A stretch of DNA of 64,000 nt from Bremerella volcania (GTDB taxonomy: Bacteria > Planctomycetota > Planctomycetia > Pirellulales > Pirellulaceae). This document shows positions 58,947 through 64,000 of the stretch, in pieces. The notes beneath the pieces are model-generated. The model was given only the letters and a program-made list of their open reading frames with translations, was not told the DNA's origin and searched no databases. Where the stretch lies: contig NZ_CP036289.1 in assembly GCF_007748115.1 (NCBI RefSeq), positions 5,890,001 through 5,954,000 on the forward strand, given 5' to 3'. Both the position numbers and the translations under genes were made by a program. Within the stretch, counting starts at the first letter, position 1. Every line of letters starts with the position of its first letter.

Positions 58947-60670
58947 TCCGAATCAGCTACCCTCACCGGACTGACCACGACATCACCTTTTGTTGAGTTG
59001 TCTTTGATGAACTCGCGAGGCTTACCTTCGGATTGAAGCCAAACGTCTAAGCGGCCGGTCCCAGGCGCCAACTGTAGTACCGTGACTGGCTGCTTAGGCT
59101 GCTCGATGTCGTAGGCGGTGACGTTGCCTAACCACTGCACCATCAGCTTTTCGCCAGGTTTTGCCTCCTGATTCAAACGCAGTTGGACCAAGAGAGGTTC
59201 TCGCACTTCGACCTTCCAGCCAAGGTGACGCTCCCCTTCGTAGTGCCCGTCCTGGTAGCGGCATAGCAGAGTCGAGTCAGTCGCTCTCGACCCTAACAAG
59301 ATAGCTGGAGGAGAGAAGCCCCGTGAGGCCTTCACGTCGGCGAACCAGCCGTCGTAGGCTTTGGTCAACTGCTGTACCTTATCAGGCATCTGCTCGGCCA
59401 AATCGTTTTGCTCGCTGGGATCTTCGCTCAGATCAAAAAGCTGAATTCCTGTTCGCTGCTTCTCAGGCACATCCGTCAGCCTCGCTTTACCAAAACTGCC
59501 AACATTCATCACCAGTTTATATCGCTCGCCTACAACAGCCGCATTATGGTAGGGCTCTGGCTCTAGACCGCGATGCACTTGAAAGAACAGGTTTCTTGGC
59601 TGTATCTCCCTTTGCTTCCCAGTGAGCTGCGGCCAGAAACTAACGCCATCGATCTTGTTCGGCAGATCGGCCTGGATACCAGTCGCTTCGATTAGCGTCG
59701 GCAGCCAATCGATGTGAGCATGGCGCGTATTGACTTTGCTTCCCCCCTTCAATCTGGCAGGCCACTGTACGAAGCAGGGAACATGAATTCCTCCTTCTAG
59801 CACCATCGACTTTCGTCCGTTGAGGTCTCCGTTGAAACGCTTCTGCTGCGGGCCATTGTCGGTCAGAAAGATGACGATGGTATTTTCTCTCCGCTTCAGG
59901 GCATCGAGTGTCTCTAAGAGACGCGCGAAGTTTTCGTCGATGTTTTCGACCATGGCATAGACCTTGGCGGTCGTTTCGTCCTGACCTTGATCGGCGTAAC
60001 GTTTCCAGGCGGCCTCTTCCACGATTAACGGTGTGTGGGGGGCGTTCGTCGCGATGTAGGCAAAGAAAGGAACGTCCCGGCTCTGTTTGATGAAGTCGAT
60101 GGCAGCGGTAAAGAAGACATCTGTGCAGTACCCCTGAGCTTGAACCGGATGGCCATTGTTCCACAGCAGCGGGTCGAAATAGTCGTTGGGCTGATCAGGT
60201 GGCTGCGTGATTCCGCCAGACTTGTGGACCAGACTTTCTTGGAAACCTTGATCTTGTGGCCGCAGCGGATAGTTATCACCCAAGTGCCATTTGCCAAAGA
60301 TTCCGGTAACATATCCGGCATCCTGAAACACTTCGGCCAATGTCTTCTCATCGCTGGCCATTCTGGCCGCACCACGCGAGGTATGAATGACACCGGTCCG
60401 ATAGAAGTAACGTCCCGTCATTAATGCGGCTCGCGTAGGCGCACACACAGGGCTGCAGTAGAACTGCGTTAGCTGTGTGCCTTCCCGTGCGAATCGATCG
60501 AGATTGGGTGTTCGCAATACCTGATTACCGTGGATGCCGACATCGCCGTAACCTTGATCATCGGTCATGATCAGAACGACATTAGGACGCTCCGCGGCCG
60601 CATTAACACCGCCAAACGCTACGAAAACGAAGCACCCCGAAATGATCAGGCGAATGGTCGATAATGACAT
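58943..60670 (-). CDS. Secreted sulfatase, canonical CAPTR motif
   Basis: A 575-residue S1-family sulfatase from ATG 60670 (the frame opens at 60787; signal peptide 'LSTIRLIISGCFVFVAFGG' decides). Metal site 'NVVLIMTDDQGYGDVGIHGNQVLRTPNLDRF' and the canonical formylglycine motif 'CSPVCAPTRAALMTGRYFYRTG' with Cys76 in CAPTR. 'GIFGKWHLGDNYPLRPQDQGF' and 'FFAYIATNAPHTPLIV' follow. The C-terminal part (about 440-575) is a beta-rich accessory domain. Convergent with the HtrA-like gene. Confidence 0.96.
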   Translation of the reverse strand: MSLSTIRLIISGCFVFVAFGGVNAAAERPNVVLIMTDDQGYGDVGIHGNQVLRTPNLDRFAREGTQLTQFYCSPVCAPTRAALMTGRYFYRTGVIHTSRGAARMASDEKTLAEVFQDAGYVTGIFGKWHLGDNYPLRPQDQGFQESLVHKSGGITQPPDQPNDYFDPLLWNNGHPVQAQGYCTDVFFTAAIDFIKQSRDVPFFAYIATNAPHTPLIVEEAAWKRYADQGQDETTAKVYAMVENIDENFARLLETLDALKRRENTIVIFLTDNGPQQKRFNGDLNGRKSMVLEGGIHVPCFVQWPARLKGGSKVNTRHAHIDWLPTLIEATGIQADLPNKIDGVSFWPQLTGKQREIQPRNLFFQVHRGLEPEPYHNAAVVGERYKLVMNVGSFGKARLTDVPEKQRTGIQLFDLSEDPSEQNDLAEQMPDKVQQLTKAYDGWFADVKASRGFSPPAILLGSRATDSTLLCRYQDGHYEGERHLGWKVEVREPLLVQLRLNQEAKPGEKLMVQWLGNVTAYDIEQPKQPVTVLQLAPGTGRLDVWLQSEGKPREFIKDNSTKGDVVVSPVRVADSD

Positions 60671-60801
60671 TGGAAACGTGAATAATGTGAGGAACGAAAG
60701 TTGATTAAACGTCTCCCTATTGTCACCAGGAGGAGAATACATTTCCATGAAATTCAGTCGACAATCGGACCGATGATGCGACTTCATCCTTATTTGCCGT
60801 G

Positions 60802-61959
60802 ATGTCCATGGAAGTCACCTACGAAAACAAGCCGGAAGACATCGCAGCCATTCTTCATGGCTTACCTTGGGCAGACCGCTTGAAGGACTACTGGCGTACG
60901 CTCAGGGTTTTAACGGCCATTTGGCCTCTGGCGATCCTGTTTATCATCTTGGGAGAGTGGTTCTTCCTGATTTGCTTGCTGGGAGTCGTCGCCCTGTGCG
61001 CCCTACTTCTCACCATTCTCTATTGGCGTGCTTGGGCTAGCATTGGCAAGAATGCCAAAGTCATTCCTGGACCGCAACGGCTACGGCTTCTTGACGACTA
61101 CCTGGAAACAACGACTGAACGTGGCGCCTCACGGCGACGCTGGAGCATGGTCCCCCGCGTACAGAATCTGCCGGATTATGTTGCTATCTACGTCCAGAAA
61201 ATGCGAGCCTACGTGATCCCTAAACGATATTTCGCGTCCGCAGAAGAGGCGGAATCGTTCGTCGCTAGAGCTCAATCATTGAGAAGTGAGGGCCAAGCAC
61301 AACCATCCCCGCTGCTTGACTGGGAATCGTTTCGTCAAGACAACTATCTCGATGAGTTTCAGTTAATTGAGCACTTGAAATGGGAGGCCAACCCCGCACT
61401 TTACGCTCGTCTGGCTACCATGGGAATTGATGCAGATGGCAAGAATGCGGTTCCTACGAACATGGGCCTGATCAAGCAACTGATCTTGCCGATCATTTTG
61501 ACTGTACTTCTCATCGTGCTGCGCTACCAAGTGGGACTAAATACAGATTTGTTCTACTACCTGCTGCTCACGATGACGTCTATCCTGCTTCTGGTTTTCG
61601 GACTTCAGTGGCATAGTCGCACACAATTCCTAAGAGAACTATCGTCCCAGCGAGAAGTGAATCGGCCGGATGAAGCCTGGTTCTACGACGCGGGAGTCGC
61701 AACCGTTACGGAAGAAGGAATTGGGTTTAGCCGCTGGAGTGTATTGGATCAGGTATCGGACGACCAGGAAGCCATCGTGATCTACGACACGCTGCCCTTC
61801 ATCTACCTGGCTATTCCCAAAGCAGTGCTGCCTGACGCAGAGAAACAATCGGCATTGTTCGAGCGACTAAAACAATGCGTCGATATCGCGCACGATCGTT
61901 ATGAAGAAATTGTATTGGCCGAAGTCACCGACAACCCGTATCAATCGCCAAGCACATAG
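60802..61959 (+). CDS. Duplicated YcxB-like membrane protein with NPYQSP tail
   Basis: A 385-residue membrane protein; ATG 60802 was chosen, with a GTG one codon earlier and another ATG at 60808. Two membrane hairpins, near residue 40-80 ('LAILFIILGEWFFLICLLGVVALCALLLTILYW') and 230-270 ('LILPIILTVLLIVLRYQVG'), are each followed by a similar soluble region. The first contains 'AYVIPKRYFASAEEAESFVARAQSLR' and the second 'FIYLAIPKAVLPDAEKQSALFERLKQ', the YcxB-like C-terminal signature IPKxxF...E...F. So an internal duplication of a YcxB-like unit. The C-terminus 'DNPYQSPST' carries the NPYQSP motif seen in many planctomycete membrane proteins. Function unknown. Confidence 0.82.
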   Translation: MSMEVTYENKPEDIAAILHGLPWADRLKDYWRTLRVLTAIWPLAILFIILGEWFFLICLLGVVALCALLLTILYWRAWASIGKNAKVIPGPQRLRLLDDYLETTTERGASRRRWSMVPRVQNLPDYVAIYVQKMRAYVIPKRYFASAEEAESFVARAQSLRSEGQAQPSPLLDWESFRQDNYLDEFQLIEHLKWEANPALYARLATMGIDADGKNAVPTNMGLIKQLILPIILTVLLIVLRYQVGLNTDLFYYLLLTMTSILLLVFGLQWHSRTQFLRELSSQREVNRPDEAWFYDAGVATVTEEGIGFSRWSVLDQVSDDQEAIVIYDTLPFIYLAIPKAVLPDAEKQSALFERLKQCVDIAHDRYEEIVLAEVTDNPYQSPST

Positions 61960-61964
61960 GCTGC

Positions 61965-62972
61965 CTAGGTTGGAAACGATATTCGCGAAGGTTCCCTTCC
62001 CTGCTGCTCGACGATTGGCGTTTCTGGAGAAAGCAGCTGCTCGATTAACTGCTGTGTATCGTCGGCCAGATGAATGATTCGCGATTCCCACATTGGGTTG
62101 ATTACGGTGTTCTGGCTAAACAGTTCATCACCGAAACTGGCCATGACCGAGGTGGCAATATCCCGATTCAAATCCGCATTGGCAGGCTCGCCTATCAATT
62201 GACTGCCAAACGCCTCGAGCGCGGTTTCCAGTAGCATCGTCCAAGAGGCGCTTTTGTTAGTCGCTCCTCGTTCGCTGCGAATGTCGTTGCCAAACTCGCG
62301 AACACGTGCCTGGTCGTAGCCGAAACTGTTCACGTCAGTATCCGCGGCGATGTATCCCAACAACATGTCGGTCCAGCGTTCCGTCCGCCGCCGAAGTCGA
62401 TTCAAGGGGACCATCATGGTCGCCTCCAATCCGCGTCCATGTAAAAGCAGGTTCAGTGCCCGATTCCTGGCTTCCATGTGCCCTAGAAAAACACTCCTAG
62501 CCACAGGCTCAGCGATGCTTTCTCGCTGAATTCTGTCGTGTGCGACGCACACTGAGATCCAGACGCGTGTAAGAATATCGCTTACCAAAATCTCCTCGAT
62601 TACCGGTCGTGCCGCATTCCAGAAACGCGGGAAATCCATCGCCGATCCCGACTCCAGCAACTGAGCATGGGTCTTCAGTCGAATGCCCCAACGATCAAGA
62701 CGGCATTTGGAGGATATCCAGTAGTGCTCCAACGCCGTTGGACTGTGAGTCACGTTTCCCCGTAGATAGGTAGGGGCATGGACGGCGAGGTAGGCGGCAA
62801 GCTGGACATGTTCGCGGGCGTGCATGGAGGAGACGTTCTCGACGAGACAATGATTGGCGGTTTCCAAAAGCTCGCCAGTGTGCGAGTCTGGTTCGAATAG
62901 TCGAACGGAACAAGGATTTGCAAAGGGGATGCCATTCATTGCCAAAGAGCACGCCAACAACCCACAAACCAT
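61965..62972 (-). CDS. Unrecognised protein downstream of a haem peroxidase
   Basis: Chosen start ATG 62972 gives 335 residues; a second ATG at 62939 is possible. The frame stays open upstream to 63251, but that part overlaps the peroxidase gene and looks like an antisense or out-of-frame reading. No signal peptide is obvious; a possible weak hydrophobic N-terminus. The body is helical and Arg/Glu/Leu-rich: 'EHVQLAAYLAVHAPTYLRGNV', 'RPVIEEILVSDILTRVWISV', 'HMEARNRALNLLLHGRGL' and 'RIIHLADDTQQLIEQLL'. It could be a cytoplasmic helical-bundle protein. It begins 115 bp after the peroxidase stop, on the same strand. No family recognised. Confidence 0.7.
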   Translation of the reverse strand: MVCGLLACSLAMNGIPFANPCSVRLFEPDSHTGELLETANHCLVENVSSMHAREHVQLAAYLAVHAPTYLRGNVTHSPTALEHYWISSKCRLDRWGIRLKTHAQLLESGSAMDFPRFWNAARPVIEEILVSDILTRVWISVCVAHDRIQRESIAEPVARSVFLGHMEARNRALNLLLHGRGLEATMMVPLNRLRRRTERWTDMLLGYIAADTDVNSFGYDQARVREFGNDIRSERGATNKSASWTMLLETALEAFGSQLIGEPANADLNRDIATSVMASFGDELFSQNTVINPMWESRIIHLADDTQQLIEQLLSPETPIVEQQGREPSRISFPT

Positions 62973-63087
62973 TAACTCAAAATGGCTTACGGCAAACCAA
63001 GCACTCGTCAAAGAAGTTCGCAAGTACATAGAAGATGTTGCGATACGGCAACATGATGCCGTATCGCAACAATGGAACGTGCTCGAA

Positions 63088-64000
63088 TTACGCGAAATCG
63101 GCAACGATCTGATCAACCGCTCGGCGGAAATCATCATCTCTTCGCCGGGTATCTTCTTCGCGACGACGATCATCGTCACCGCGTCGGGGCCCATCGTTAC
63201 GTCGTGGCCCATTGGGTCGATCGGGGCGTGGGTCTCGGCGATCCAGCACATCGAGCAGTTCGCGATTGGTCGTGGGGGCTTCCTCGGTCAGCACATCAAC
63301 GCGGACGTCGATCTCTGCTTCAACCTCCACAGAGTCGCTCGATTCGTTGGAGAAAATCACGATTCGCTCGATGCCGCTATAGGCGATCACCTGGTTGTTC
63401 CACTCAATGGTATTCTCGCCAATCACGATCGAATCGGCGCCATCGCCTGTAGCCAGGACGAGGACATCGCCACGTCCCTCTTGCCCTTGGACGACGAAAC
63501 CACCATCCAAAGTGGAAACAAGCTGGCTTAACTCGAGCACGAATACATCACGCTGCAGATCCTCGCCGACCACCTGTACCTGGCCGACGTCAGTCGCAAC
63601 CTTCGCCTCGTTGGTAGTACCACTTCGATCCGTCTCCTGAATAGTGACCTCATCTCCTGTACCAGTAATCCAAGTCACTTCCGATCGGCTATCGGAAGCA
63701 TCATGAATCCAAACCGAGGCATCAAAAAAGACATTCTCCTGCAAAGAAGTAATGCTGGTGTTTCGGGTAATGATATCGCTGAGCGAAGTCTGTTCGATCT
63801 CTTGCAACTGGCGTCCCGTAAACAGGTTTTGATACCAGAAACGGTCTCCGTCGCGCAGACGAGTGAACTGATCCGCTATGATCGTGCGGAAAAGCTCTCC
63901 AATGCTTGAACCAGCGACATGATCCTCTGCCAGACCACCTACCCACAAGTCGATGTCATCAACGGAGTCATACGTTGCCTGAAGTGCCGCCACGACATCA
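63088..64000 (-). CDS. Haem peroxidase C-terminus (leaves right edge)
   Basis: The frame has no start within the window and continues past 64000. The visible 303 residues begin with an animal-type (An_peroxidase) haem-peroxidase C-terminal region: 'ALQATYDSVDDIDLWVGGLAED' and 'GSSIGELFRTIIADQFTRLRDGDRFWYQN', the conserved Asp/Trp/Gly region near the end of the peroxidase fold. Then comes a beta-rich stretch with 'GDVLVLATGDGADSIVIGENTIEWNNQVIAYSGIERIVIF', recalling hemolysin-type calcium-binding or VCBS-like modules, and finally a 50-residue Asp/Arg/Pro-rich tail. Such chimeric peroxidases are known in planctomycetes. A secreted oxidative enzyme is likely. Confidence 0.85.
   Translation of the reverse strand, partial: DVVAALQATYDSVDDIDLWVGGLAEDHVAGSSIGELFRTIIADQFTRLRDGDRFWYQNLFTGRQLQEIEQTSLSDIITRNTSITSLQENVFFDASVWIHDASDSRSEVTWITGTGDEVTIQETDRSGTTNEAKVATDVGQVQVVGEDLQRDVFVLELSQLVSTLDGGFVVQGQEGRGDVLVLATGDGADSIVIGENTIEWNNQVIAYSGIERIVIFSNESSDSVEVEAEIDVRVDVLTEEAPTTNRELLDVLDRRDPRPDRPNGPRRNDGPRRGDDDRRREEDTRRRDDDFRRAVDQIVADFA

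Noticed and set aside
62973-63251. N-terminal extension of the gene ending at 61965
   Set aside because: It runs through the 3' end of the peroxidase gene on the same strand in another frame; the peroxidase frame is well supported.
1-64000. tRNA, rRNA, CRISPR or mobile element
   Set aside because: Intergenic gaps were read for cloverleaf, repeat-spacer or terminal-repeat patterns; none was found. A covariance-model search would be needed to exclude small ncRNAs.

Overview
This 64 kb window comes from a planctomycete chromosome, most likely Pirellulaceae (Blastopirellula/Bremerella/Rhodopirellula-like). The hallmarks read from the sequence are two DUF1559 pseudopilin-like proteins, a 1155-residue PVC-type haem-binding CxxCH protein, three secreted sulfatases, a TAT-exported Gfo/Idh/MocA oxidoreductase, a SGNH hydrolase of the PVC type, a haem peroxidase with a planctomycete-style C-terminal extension, and an NPYQSP tail on a membrane protein. 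No rRNA, tRNA, CRISPR array, insertion sequence or integrase was seen. Assignments rest on motif reading only; no database search was run.

Layout. 1-3.6 kb: minus-strand housekeeping genes (scpB, rpe, a histidine-phosphatase-fold pseudoenzyme, accD) and the first 25 codons of a gene leaving the left edge. 3.7-9.7 kb: a carbohydrate cluster. Five minus-strand genes (two TIM-barrel sugar isomerase/epimerases, a cytoplasmic Gfo/Idh/MocA dehydrogenase, a DUF5063 protein, an AcpH-like protein) diverge from a DUF4432 aldose-epimerase-like gene across a 405 bp regulatory region with a LacI-like palindrome and a direct repeat. 9.7-10.5 kb: a small AT-rich module of a membrane protein and an acidic micro-protein. 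10.5-17.2 kb: methyltransferase, glgC, a solitary adenine-type DNA methyltransferase, a site-2 protease and an HDOD signalling protein. 17.4-22.4 kb: DUF1559 protein, AbrB-like/Doc toxin-antitoxin pair, LL-diaminopimelate aminotransferase, glycosyltransferase, esterase. 22.6-31 kb: small membrane proteins, metallophosphoesterase, hypoxanthine phosphoribosyltransferase coupled to a glycosyltransferase and an ExoD-like protein, DUF4239, YCII, rhodanese, then a lipoprotein/DUF1559 pair.

31-39 kb is a polysaccharide-degradation style region: sulfatase, secreted metallopeptidase, TAT Gfo/Idh/MocA oxidoreductase, pectate-lyase-superfamily beta-helix protein and a second sulfatase. 40.5-46 kb: panB, a DUF255 thioredoxin-domain protein, a YceI lipoprotein and membrane proteins. 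46-53 kb: tandem outer-membrane-like paralogues, the giant PVC cytochrome and the SGNH hydrolase. 53.5-64 kb: zinc-ribbon membrane protein, gmhB, ppk1, an HtrA-like protease, a third sulfatase, a duplicated YcxB-like membrane protein, an unrecognised protein and the C-terminus of a haem peroxidase.

The points most worth following up are the pseudoenzyme fused by overlap to accD, the sugar cluster with its divergent control region, the AT-rich two-gene module, the solitary methyltransferase with an inverted repeat upstream, the two sulfatases with non-canonical formylglycine motifs, and four convergent gene pairs that share one palindromic tetranucleotide as both stop codons. None of these proves a new system. 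Minus-strand start sites were moved inward where a signal peptide, conserved N-terminus or ribosome binding site favoured it.
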